The translations under genes and the position numbers were made by a program. Of a DNA stretch of 64,000 nt, positions 48,111 to 59,267 are shown piece by piece. The first letter of the stretch is position 1, and the number at the start of each line of letters is the position of its first letter. The DNA lies in NCBI GenBank assembly GCA_036852015.1, contig JAANDG010000254.1:62001-126000 (forward strand). Direction: 5' to 3'. Under the pieces are notes generated by a model. It did not search any database and was not told the DNA's origin. It was given only the letters and a program-made list of their open reading frames with translations. This stretch comes from Pelodera strongyloides (taxonomy: Eukaryota; Nematoda; Chromadorea; Rhabditida; Rhabditidae).

Positions 48111-48937
48111 ATTATTGATTTATTGATGTTTCCCCCTAATCAATGAATAGTAATCCAAGGAATGGATAATTATTGATTTATACATTTATTGTTAATAACG
48201 CGGCAAGGCGATCGACTGACTTGGTTGAACACAGTTAATTTATAATTCTGAATGTCTGAATGTTTGTTTATAGTTCTAGAACGAAAAAATCTAGAAAAAC
48301 AAATGTATAATACATGTATCATTGTTCTCCGAATACATTCCATATGACTGGGGTTTTGCTCCTTACAATTAGAACTGATTAAACTTCTGTGATACACAGG
48401 CTAGCTAGTCACATACACTATCTCTGAAGAACTTTAATTATGTTGTTTTCTTTGCAACAGTACAACGTTTTATAATTTGTTTATATTTACTACTTTACTA
48501 GTGACATGACAGTTTTATTGTGTATTTTCTAAGTCTTTGCTCAAGTCCTTGGTTTCTACTTATTCTGTAAATTCGTTTGTAAATAGATGTTTACTTTTCG
48601 TTTTATGGTGATCGTAGTACAGTTGTTGCTTCGCCTCTGAGGGGCGCTTTTCACTTTTGAATACGAATACTTATTCACTATTTATTTAATATTTAACCTA
48701 ATGATGATATTCACTTCATTTTTAGCTTTAGTATTCGTGGAAGCCTTAAATGTAGTCTGCCTACGGTATGTATTTTGATTTAGAGGTTTATCTCGCGAAA
48801 TGTTTATCAGCGCTAGTCTTGTGTACATGTGTTCATATAAATATTCTTATTAATTATAGTGTTGATTCTTGATTTGGTCAAAACCGATATGTGTGCTCAG
48901 GGACGTGTAGGGAGAAATAATACATACGGGATAATTG

Positions 48938-49201
48938 TTAATTGCTATACGAGGGCTTCACGCGTTTCGCCCGCTTAGTAGCAGTTGTAGCACCTACCGC
49001 GTCCCTCCAAAGTGTGCGCCAAGTTTTTGCCGCGCGCCTTTCTACCGTAGTTGCGATGCGTAGCCGCGGAGTTTGAGTACTGTGCGGAAACCTTTGTGTT
49101 AAATTTTGCATGAGGTTGAAAACTCTCGGTACCATAGGTGTACTGAATGCGTTCTCAAAACTTTCATTTCGCGCTAATGAAGGGACGGACTTCCTTGACA
49201 A
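48938..49201 (-). CDS. Possible small exon or gene, hypothetical
   Basis: An 87-codon open frame on the minus strand, downstream of eak-7, with coding-like composition (ENAFSTPMVPRVFNLMQNL, then AAKTWRTLWRDA). A GTAGGT donor follows WRDA near 48996. A weak AAG acceptor near 49194 could precede it. No partner exons were found in the simple-sequence DNA upstream (49.3-49.4 kb). It could equally be a chance frame in a 3' flank. No family was recognised. Confidence 0.2.
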   Translation of the reverse strand: MSRKSVPSLARNESFENAFSTPMVPRVFNLMQNLTQRFPHSTQTPRLRIATTVERRAAKTWRTLWRDAVGATTATKRAKRVKPSYSN

Positions 49202-51061
49202 AGGCGTGTACTATACGTGATGATCTGGATGCTCCACTCCCAAAACGCATGGAAATTTGGGATTCTATTGAAGCAGTTCGCTGTGACCATGACCATTGAG
49301 TCCGTGGGATTATGATTCACGCTCCCTATTTGACCATTCTCTCTCTCCCTCTTTCTCTCCCTCTCTCCCACTCTCTCTCTCTCTCCCTCCCTCTCTCTAC
49401 CCTTCTCCCCTCCCTCTCTCCTTCCCTTCCAGCTGTCCCGTCCCTATTGATTATGTCACCCCCCGCCGAACGCGGACTCCGTCCCAGTCCCGCGCGTCCA
49501 CCAAATCGCCCACTTTTCAATTTTTAAAGCGATGTGGCACGTGGTTTCGGAACGTGTGCTCAACAGCTGCATTCCTGTGTGTTGTATGCAAATTTATGCG
49601 CCATTCTGTGCATTCCCGGCACAGAATCGAATGCAATTTGCATATAATCCATGGCAATGCAGTTGTCCAGTTTACGCTTCATAAACCGTGTGTCATTGTT
49701 ATGCTGATATTGTGCGTTGAGTATTAATTAAATATATATTATGACTATTTGGTCCGGTATTTCTTTGCTATGCGCTATGGTTATTCGGTTATTGGCATTT
49801 TAAATTCTCCGCAAATACAATGCGTAGGCGTCGGGCGTAGGCGGCTCGCATCGTCGAAATGCTAATGACCGAATATTGGGCTTTTTTAATGAGATTTTGT
49901 AATTTATTTTATCTTTTATTGCCGTTGTCGCGTGATATTAAACATTAGGGTCTAGACGTGCACAAAACAGCGATTGTTATTTTTAATGTCGGTTTTTGTC
50001 GCGTTTCAAAGGTATAGCCCGTAAACATGTCGAATAACTCGAATTGTGTATTTAATCATATAAGTACTCATATTTATTACCAGGCCACTATACTTTTCAT
50101 TTGTAAAGTGCTTCCTTTCTTATTTCCATTACTCTAAATTGAAAGACCACCCACGATGATTTTTGTCATCAAAGACCACCCGCATTCTAATTTCTTTAAT
50201 GCCGCAGGAACTAGCCTCAGGAAAACGAAATAGTTGCTGAACCTACAGAAAAACCGTCGTTGGCCCGTCAGGGTTTTTACCGAAAAAACCATCTGGTGAC
50301 TGGTTCGTGACCATTTGGTGACCATCATCGGCCTTTGCATTCGCTGAGCACAAGCTTTCCTATAAACTATGTGTGAGGTTTAGTCTAATCATAGCTTGCG
50401 TCTAGATGCATAGACGGAGTTTGTGTTTATTAAAAAACCCAGAAGCCTAGAAGCATCAGTATACAATTGTACGTTTGTTTACTACTACCATCACTATTAT
50501 TGTTGATCCATTTACACGCTCGATTATACACAGACGAACTGGTATATTTATACGCGGGCGCAAGAGCAAGCTTTGGCTATAAGTTATAATACTATTGTGA
50601 GCGAAGATCCTTTATGTGTATAAGATATATATCCGACCGATTTTCGCTTCAATACAAAAGTATAAAAGCGTGAAGCGACGGAACTCTGTCATTGTAAGCT
50701 ACCTCACCTACATGTGATAGTTCATAGTTCATACACATCTTCTTATTTAAGCTATTAAAGCTGTTTCATCTTTCAAAGACGTTCTTGTTGAACGTTTCAC
50801 TGCTTCTATCTCCATATCTGTAACTCTGTTTTATCTCTTATCTATCTGCCTCTCTATACCACTCTCTATAACCCTTGCTCTCTGTCACTTTGCTCTCTAT
50901 CTCTGTCAGGGACTCGAACGCCCCACAAGGTCCATCTAGTCCATATTGGCCCTGCTGAACTTGTACTAATCAGAATCCTGGATAGGCGTTGGCCGCACAT
51001 CGTTCATTTCTAATTCTATCGTATGAAAGTTTTTTACCTTTCGTCCTGCTTATATTCCCTG

Positions 51062-51232
51062 TTAAAGCGAAATGCTAGCCCCTTTGGAAAATTTGCATAT
51101 GATAAGCAAATCCTCTGTATCCTATGCTAATTTTGCGCGATTGCCGTGGACGATCGCGCAAAATTAGCATAGGATACATAGGATTTGCTTATCATATGCA
51201 AATTTTCCAAAGGGGCTAGCATTTCGCTTTAA
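51062..51232. mobile_element. TTAA palindrome, CTAGCCCC family
   Basis: 171 bases, the cleanest copy, with a GCGCGATTGCC centre in place of GTACGATCG. Confidence 0.9.
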
Positions 51233-51501
51233 AGTCAACGTAATTATGCCACGAGCGTAACTATGCAATTTCTTAGCTTCTACCTTCTGATTGTGTTATT
51301 AAAATCGCGTGACTTTCCTCCTTATCATGTCGTTAACTGAAGTAATTTACACTCTTCTACAAGCTTGATTGCTTGCTTACCGACGACACCTATTTTCATT
51401 CATTTAAGAAAGTAAAATGGCAAGAAATATTCAGTTCATTATAACTCTATCGTAGAGTTGCGCAGTGCGTTTCCTTACTCTCTGAGTTTCTTTTTTTATC
51501 T

Positions 51502-51547
<46 letters not shown>

Positions 51548-52614
51548 ATATGTATATCTCTCTCTCTATCTCTCTCTTTCAATGTGCGCTTTCACCGCAA
51601 ACTTCTCATTTTTTTGCCGTTCTGCCGGCCGTTCGCGAAAACTGGAAACTCTCCTTCGTCTCTTTATTTTTCCTTCTCCTTGCTAACCATGCCAGAAATA
51701 TGTTTCGTATGATTCAGCTTATTTCCTTCCATTTCTTTTGTGCTTCACCAAACAATAACCAAGCATATGTGTAATTCTAGTCCCTTTAGACAAAGTAGGA
51801 CTTTACGACAAGCGAATGGTTCGCCCTTAGCGGGGCGCGCGGGTTGTGTGCCATATGTGAGCCACCCTTTCGCGACGCCCCCTTTTCCGCCCGCCGCGGG
51901 AAAAGCGTGACGTTTCATCTGATACTTAATCTTTTCCTAGTCCGTGTCCTAACAAATGGATTATAAGTCTGATCTGCGCAAGTAGATAGGGATATCTTTT
52001 CTAAAACTTCGCTCATATGTACTATGTTAATACTAATATGATCCTAATCTCTTATTATCTACGCAAAATACTGATTTGTCGCATTTCTTGTGTATTTGTT
52101 CTTGTTCCATGCTGCAACAGCATGTGCATAGTTTATTTGTTGGTTGAACTATGTTCTCTCTTTCTCTGTCTCTCTCTCTCTCTCTTTTTCTGAGCGTCTC
52201 AACAACCACAATTCTTATCTTTTCTTGCGAGAAGCTTTTTTCACATCTTTATTTTCTCTGCATCTCTTGCCCATCTCTGAATTCCTTACTATTTCTCATC
52301 TCTGTAAATATGCGTCTCTTCTCCCTCTTACACATATAATGTAACCGGTCTCCTCACAAGCTCTGCCATACTCACCAATGTATAACCCAAGCAACTAAAC
52401 CAACCTCATACGAAAGTTGTTATTCGGTGTTTATTACTTTAAAGCGGTATGACACGTGGTTTTTAAACGTATCCTATATGCATTTCCATACATTACAAGC
52501 AAATTTCTGTTCCTATCCTAGCAGGAAGGACACATAATACGAAATGGTAGACATCCACTTAGTGTCTTTATTGGTCGCCGTTTCTTCGTCATCTGTTTTC
52601 TTTATGTTGGTTCT

Positions 52615-52687
<73 letters not shown>

Positions 52688-52756
52688 ATTTCCCTTTAAA
52701 ATAAGTGTATTTCAGGCTCAGCTCCTCATCCTCCCTCTATTTCTCTCCTTATTTCA

Positions 52757-54275
52757 ATGGTGGTCGACCCAACATCTTCTAAGACCGTCCCGATAAATGT
52801 CTATCAATATTTAACTGATTCCGACGAAGTCTCATCTCTTGGATCTTCGCCAGTAAGTTCAATAATAACAAAATGCCCCTTTAAAGTGCTATAACATCCT
52901 GATTTTTTAAACAACTTCTTATGTCGTATGCAAATTATTATAATTAGGCAAAAAAAAAACAGTTCTGCATATCGGTGTTATGTTATAGACATAGAGCTTC
53001 AATAATATTTGCATAGCACATGTGTATATCTTGTTTTTGCGTAGTACACAGTGTCTTTATGATTTGCGAGTTCCCGCGCTTCTCAAATTTCTTGCTTGCC
53101 AGCTGTCTGATGCTATTTTGACGGACATACTTTTTTCATAACAAAAATTTATAACGCAGCTGGATAAATAAGATTTCTCACAAATTTGACAGTATTCAGG
53201 ATTACATTTTTGAATATTATTAATTTAATATAGAACCTAGCGGAACAATTTGTAAGCTTGGCGCACTAAGCACCACCCTTGAATAAAGGAGCGCACGCTC
53301 TGGAGGCCTAAGAAATTTACAAATATTAATTATTATAAAATATTAATTATTACAAAATTTAGGAATCCCTGTCCCTATGCGGTCAGCTCGAACGTCCTTC
53401 ATTTACGGTGCCGCGAGTCACGAATACGCACTACACTTCGGTTAACGAATTATGTAGAATCATACAAGAAACGGTTGACAATGGATCGGAGGTGAGCGAC
53501 TAAACTGAGGCTGTATTCACCAACACGCAGGGAGCCCTCCTTCGCCTCCCCAGGGAGCTAAAGAGTGAGAGAGCATAAGAGATTTAGCTCGTGCGACTAG
53601 GGTGAGCTCCCTGGGTGTTGGTTATTACGGCCTCTGTTCATGTTTTACTGTTCAACAGCGCATAGCGTCGGAGGAGATAATTCTACATGGAGCACAGTAA
53701 GATAGTTAGGCACCAACATTATTATGTCCTAAAATATGAGAACTATGCCAATACTCTAGTCTCTAGGCCCTTATGCTTATGCTCTTGCATTTCTAAGCTT
53801 CAGTACACTTGCTTACAGTATGCTTTTTCACATTGCAGAATGGAGTCTCCGTGGACCGCGCGTTCGAGCGCGTCTATTACGCGCAAGCGGTGCGAATGAC
53901 TGCGCTAATTGAGAGTGATTTCGTCGCGTTCGTAAACCGTCACATACGCACGGGTGATATCAGGGCCACGTTCAAGGTTTGTTAACTTTTTATTTTATTT
54001 TTAATATATCTTAGATTTCGTTTCCTTTTTTTACCTCAATCAAGTAATCAATAATTTACCATACACAAAAAAACGTGGTAATGCAACGTGGTTGCATTAT
54101 CACGTACAAGAAGCATAAAATCGATTCAAATTACAAAACACAGAAGAATACACGTGCTGCCACTGTTTAGTGATCATAACTCCCACACCTAATTTCTCAA
54201 ATTTGATCATTTCCCAGCAATTAGCATAATCAATTATCTCCTTTTCAGGGCGGAGTCCTTCACAAGCTCAATTAA
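52757..54275 (+). CDS. Small unrecognised protein, 129 residues
   Basis: Exons 52757-52852, 53363-53491, 53839-53976 and 54249-54275 (TAA) join in phase 0 throughout and give 129 residues. The start (MVVDPTSSKTVPINVYQYL) follows a strong TTTCAG acceptor at 52711-52715, as for a trans-spliced 5' end. The N-terminal half is serine-rich. The C-terminal half (RAFERVYYAQAVRMTALIES, then VAFVNRHIRTG) looks helical. I do not recognise the family. An extra exon at 53659-53696 (RIASEEIILHGAQ) has a good acceptor and donor, but its phase does not fit the next exon, so I left it out. A poly(A) signal AATAAA lies at 54494-54499, about 220 bases after the stop. A 130-bp element with AGGC(C/T)(A/G)TATTCACC ends fills intron 2. 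Confidence 0.6.
53507..53637. mobile_element. AGGCCATATTCACC-type element
   Basis: GAGGCTGTATTCACCAACAC to GTGTTGGTTATTACGGCCTC, in intron 2 of the small plus-strand gene. Confidence 0.6.
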
Positions 54276-54493
54276 CTAAAGTGCCTGCAGGACAGGCAAC
54301 GCCTTCCCCCGTTGACCGGGTGGACACGCCCAAAACCACGCCTTCTTTTTTTGGCCACGCCTTATTTGGATGGGGTTCCGCCTTTTTTGGCCACGCCTTA
54401 TTTGTGTGAGGCTCCGCCCCTTGCATAGTCGTTGAAGCCGGTCTTCACAACAGTGCTCTTTCATATACACATGTACATTCACTTTCAAATGTT

Positions 54494-54499
54494 AATAAA
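54494..54499 (+). terminator. Poly(A) signal AATAAA after the small plus-strand gene
   Basis: Canonical hexamer on the plus strand, 219 bases beyond the TAA at 54275. No other gene on this strand lies nearby. Confidence 0.45.
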
Positions 54500-54638
54500 A
54501 TATGTGATACTGTCTTGGGTATTTATTGATTTTTTTATTTATTTTGATTTTCAAAAAAGGCACATGTATGGCATGCATGGCGCAGCGTCAGAGTAATTCG
54601 TAGCTAGTTTTGAAGGTGCCATTATTTTTCAAGAATTA

Positions 54639-54736
54639 TTAAAGCGAAATGCAGCCTCTTTGGAAAATTAGCATAGGATACATAGGATTTGCTTATCATA
54701 TGCAAATTTTCCAACGGGGCTAGCATTTCGCTTTAA
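54639..54736. mobile_element. TTAA element, CTAGCCCC family, one-arm deletion form
   Basis: 98 bases; both tips are present but the left arm has collapsed to about 20 bases. Confidence 0.8.
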
Positions 54737-55398
54737 GTGTAGCGAGTATTTCACAAAGCTTGCCGGAGATCAAAATCATCAGCGTCGAAGCTAACAATAG
54801 GGCATGGCACTGCACCACCAAGAGCTAGGAGGCTAGAACTCTAATTGGGAGAGAAACAGGCCACCCCGGGTACAATATCGCAGAAACCAAAACACACGAC
54901 TTCGAGATTTGACGAACAATTTATCTCTTTATTGACCTTGTAATTATGGTAAGATATGTTACAGTATAAAATATGTTTTGGAGATAGAGGATGCTAGAAG
55001 CTAAGGTTGCAAGAAGCCTGCCTACACACGAGCTAACGTAGTCACACGGAATTTACATTAGTAGATGTTATATACATTGCACTACCATACATCTAATTGT
55101 AGGAACTGCGACTTCAGAAACATTTAAACCAAAGAGTGGGATGCTAGCTTTAGTAGGACGCTATGCACGGCTGCATGTCCTAATGTCGGGTAACCAAGTA
55201 CAGTAATCAAATCATTGAAAAGCGCAAAAAGATAACTCAAACACATGGCAGGATAAAATTCTGATTCAAGTAAAAACTCAGGCTCAGGAAGAAAGTCGTG
55301 CTAAACTACAGTAACTGCAAAACCACAATAAAGCTAAAAGAAAAACAGTGCATACACAATATGCAAAACAATAGTTTCAGTGGTAGGTAGAAGGGATG

Positions 55399-55429
<31 letters not shown>

Positions 55430-55594
55430 GTGAAGAGAAAGCGAATGAGTGAGAGGACGGAGGAAGAAGGAGGGGGAGAGTACATCGTTTCGCTTTAACT
55501 TTGTAAGAGTAACAATCTAAGGTTAATTACTCGTACAAAGAACCGGACATTTCACAATGTTCCTCATACAAGTCTACTCGACGCTTCCTTTCCC

Positions 55595-58002
55595 TTATAT
55601 AACTCGATTTTCTGGAGGCGCAAGTTTTTCGGCAAGCACACACCTGAAAGAATAGAGTAGTAAGAGCATACGCATAATAGGACTCTTTGGACTTTGCCAA
55701 TTTTACTCCACCTCATTTTACGTATGAGCGCCTAGTTTCTGACATATTATAGGAAGACAAGCTACCGTACATATCCGAATCTATTTATGTACGTGTTATA
55801 GATTAGAGTTTAAAAATTTCCGAAACATTCCTCACTCACCAATGGCCGTGATCAAACCGCGAGGATATTACTGTAAGAGTGTCCGTATCGTTAACCGCGT
55901 CCTCTAGCTCGCCCCGTTTGAACACGTGGTAGTAGCGATAGAAAGTCACCTAAACTTAAAGCACACGATGAAGAGGCAGATAGACGAAGAACCTGTCTTT
56001 ATCCACTTATTTTACAAATAGACATACGGCTCTAAACTCATATTTTGGGCTCAGTCTAAGCATTAGGGTCCAAGCTCACTGGAGTCTGAGAACGCCAACG
56101 GAGGACCGATCAATACCCACGTACAAGCCAATACTTAAAGGATCGCAGTCACTCCAAAATTATCATTTTGCTTCGAGTTTACTTGTATTTAGTAAAGAAT
56201 AAAGAAAAAAACTTTACCAAAACCGAATAATTTGAATTCCAACTCAGGGGGTGAACAAGTAGAAAAGTAGTTCTACTTAACTACCGCGGGATTATGAAAC
56301 GTGTAGTGATATGCCTGCAGACCCTTGCAGTATATGTAAATATATAATATGCAGATATTTGCCGAAATAATTTGAATACTCCCGATCGGGAAGCAGCTGT
56401 ATGAACACGTTTCGTGATCCTGCGGTAGTTAAGTAGAACTACTTTTCTACTTGTTCACTCCCTGAGTTGGAATTCAAACTATTCGGTTTTGGTAAATTTT
56501 TTGTCTCTATTGTTTACTAAATAAAAGTAAACTCGAAGAAAAACGACGATTTTGTGGTGACTGCGATCCTTTAAAGCGAAATACAGGCCGGTTTTTGAAA
56601 CGCATTGTGGACAACTGAATTATTACGTATTTATGCTAATTTTATTCTAATTTATGTTCATTTGCATTGGCCGCATAAGAATGCTGGTGTACTCGACGTG
56701 TTTCAATAACCGGCCGGTATTTCGCTTTAATAATTAAGTAATTATGCTTATGTCAAAGCGTAGCACTGCTTCAAATTGATTTCACTCGCCTCCGCCACTT
56801 GGGCAATCGCTTCGGCAAGAGCGTCATGAAGGATTTTCTCCGCTAATTCGTCTCCTAATTCATCCTCAACTGATTGGAAGGAAAGACGTCGTGCTAAACA
56901 GAATATTTTCTCTCTATTTGTCTTTATGCCACTCGGTCTCCTCTCTCTCTCCCCGCTCTCTCTCTCTTCTCGCTCGTTCTCTCTCTCTATCTCTCTCTAT
57001 CTCACGCTCTCTGTCTCTCTCTCTCGCTGAGTCTTGGAAACACTACTTCGAAGTTACGCTGAATCGAAAAATAAAAGTCACTCACCTAGCGACGGACTAT
57101 ACTTTCGTAAGCGAGAAATTATCGATCGTCTAGGGTTGGGAAGGAAACTGAAACCACGGCTACATTAATGAACGAGCATACAGTGTAAGTCAATTAGCAA
57201 AATTAGCAATTATTCAACACGTTAGTAGGGCGGGGGGGGGGGGGGGGGGGGGGGAGGAGAGTAGACCGATAGACGGCCCACTACCGTACCAAATGTTGAT
57301 GGTGTTGGTCCGTAAGTTTTAGCGTCAAATTATTGGCAAGGACGGAATCTCAAGTAGAAGCTTACTTGGGTATTGAGGGCGGTAGCTGTGGTGTTGGCGC
57401 ACTTTTCGCAATCGAAACAATTCTGTCGACGAGTGACGACAACCAAGATCCGGGCTCGTTGTCCACACTGTCGACTTTGACCGGCAAAGAATTCTGGAAT
57501 TTTTCTTTGTTATCTTCGAATTCAACATATTTCTAGTTTGTCTGTCTCTGACTTTTTCGACTTTACAATTGGCATAACAACAGAAAAAAATTCTCGGTTT
57601 TACTCTAGCAGACTCCCAGATTTCGGATATTGTAATGCCATATATAGATGACATGCTTTTACAGATTTAGAAACCGAACTTTCCAGGTCTTTCAGGTTTC
57701 AGGGTCCGCTGATATATACTGCAATCTTATGTGCGTTAGCTCAAACCAAAAATCAGTAATCAATAAATCCATCGTACCCTAATTATCCGTTGCTCCTTGG
57801 TCGAATCCATATGGAATTTCGTTTTCGGCAGTCGGCCATTAATCGATAATTCATGCAAATTCCACGGGACGAGCACGTCTTGTGATGCAAATGAGGCATT
57901 CGGCTGCTCCAGAGCCCAGACGTAGATCAGGACACGGCCTGCAGTAAAGATCATCATTCCCTCTATGTATCTTTCTCAGACACACAGACAGACATACAGA
58001 CA

Positions 58003-58087
<85 letters not shown>

Positions 58088-59267
58088 TGCCTATATTCCA
58101 AAGTGCCGCAAGGGTCCAAAAGTCAAGAAAATGAGCCGAGAAGGAAGTCAAGAAAATAAAAATAAGAACAAGCTCACCCCTTGATCGTAGTACTCTGGCA
58201 GTCTCCTCCAGCACTGCTCTCCGACGAGACGCGGACGAAAAGTGATGGAGAACGCAGACGAGCAGAGCAGCGTCAGCAGAGTTGCTTCTGAAAGAGACGG
58301 AGTGTATAGAGAACCTGATCCAGAACGATTAAAAGGAGAGAAGACTCCATGTTTCTGGGTCAACTCAATTCAAATGGTGTTTTAATATACACATAGCACA
58401 TGTGCTAGGCTCGTACTAAACTCAGCAAGGTACTCAGTCGCGTGGAGGACGAGTTCTAGGCTACTCTCAAACACTACAAACTACAGCTATACAAAAAACC
58501 TAGAGCATACCTCATAGGAATGTGCAGTGCATCCGACACAATCACGTCCATGCCGTCCTTCTTGGTTACTGTATTTAATACCTCCGAACAGGCATCGAAA
58601 CCGATCAATAGTCCATTGTTTACACGGTATTTACTCTCGCCGCAACCTAAATGTATATGATTTTGTTTCCGCGAACCTCGCACACTATCGTCTCTAGTTG
58701 CGCTACTGTAATGTAGTGTTATATGCAGTACCAGCCACTAATGCGGCCTAAGGCGGCTTTCAATTATTTCAACAATATATGGAGGTAGAGTTGGTCAAGA
58801 TACGTTTCAATCCACCTTGGTAAGATGCTTTGGTAAGTGAGAATTCTTACCAATATCAGCTACAATTGACCCGGGCGGTAAGCGTTCTAGAAACTGCTTT
58901 ACACCGGGCCATTGACAAGGAGATGATGGGCGAATGTACGAAGCGAGCCTGGAGTAGACCTGAAAAAAAAGTGACGCCACATCGAGAGAACCCACATATG
59001 ACATATCTGGAATTAACGACTCCTATTACAACACATTTAGTACTTTTAGCCTATCGCGGGGTATTCACCGCAAAAATCCGCGAAGTACATCTTTGACCTT
59101 TGACAGACTTTCGTTGCGGTACGCGTTTTTTGTGCGCATATCGTTCGCGGCGCGCAACCATGCGCGCGCTTCCTTCGCGGCGCACAACCATGCGCGCAGC
59201 TCACCAAAATCTACAACAATGTTTTTAGACCAACCTGATGAACGTATTCCTTTTCGAAGTCGGTCAT
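55595..59267 (-). CDS. TRM9: Trm9/ALKBH8-type tRNA uridine-34 methyltransferase
   Basis: Ten exons: 59235-59267 (ATG), 58851-58959, 58511-58646, 58178-58287, 57778-57938, 57366-57493, 57086-57129, 56799-56893, 55840-55949, 55595-55643 (TAA). They total 324 residues and every phase matches, though the donor at 56798 (GTGGCG) is weak. Family landmarks: LPPGSIVADIGCGESKY (SAM motif I), SDALHIPMR, VCVLHHFSSASRRRAVLEE with TARVLR, GRVLIYVWALEQ, SQDVLVPWNL, YRYYHVFKRGELE and a final HWCVLAEKL, matching human ALKBH8 GNWCVILQKA. The enzyme methylates carboxymethyluridine at the tRNA wobble position, normally with a TRM112 partner. This is the free-standing yeast-like form: there is no AlkB dioxygenase or RRM. 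A linker of about 90 residues lies between the VPWNL and FYRYYHVF blocks. The largest introns carry the CA repeat and TTAA elements. Confidence 0.87.
56135..56574. mobile_element. AGGATCGCAGTCAC TTAA element
   Basis: TTAAAGGATCGCAGTCACT to GTGACTGCGATCCTTTAA, 440 bases with long inverted inner arms (CTACTTAACTACCGCGG and mirror). In the Trm9 intron before exon 9. Confidence 0.85.
56571..56730. mobile_element. TTAA element, GGCCGG family, sharing a TTAA with its neighbour
   Basis: TTAAAGCGAAATACAGGCC to GGTATTTCGCTTTAA. Its left TTAA is also the right TTAA of the 56135 element. Confidence 0.85.
57232..57254 (+). repeat. Poly-G tract (23 G)
   Basis: Uninterrupted G run in a Trm9 intron, on the strand opposite to the gene. 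Confidence 0.92.
57996..58085. repeat. (CA)n microsatellite in a Trm9 intron
   Basis: About 80 bases of uninterrupted CA repeats between exons 4 and 5. Confidence 0.95.

Larger units (their letters stand above)
48111..52700. other. Gene-poor spacer downstream of eak-7
   Basis: Holds TC-rich simple sequence (about 49330-49430, 51505-51585, 52155-52185, 52618-52684), the TTAA palindrome at 51062-51232, a TTAAAGCGATGTGGCACGTG element near 49526-49690 and a GC-rich patch at 51825-51915. Apart from the doubtful frame at 48938-49201 I see no gene. Confidence 0.6.
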
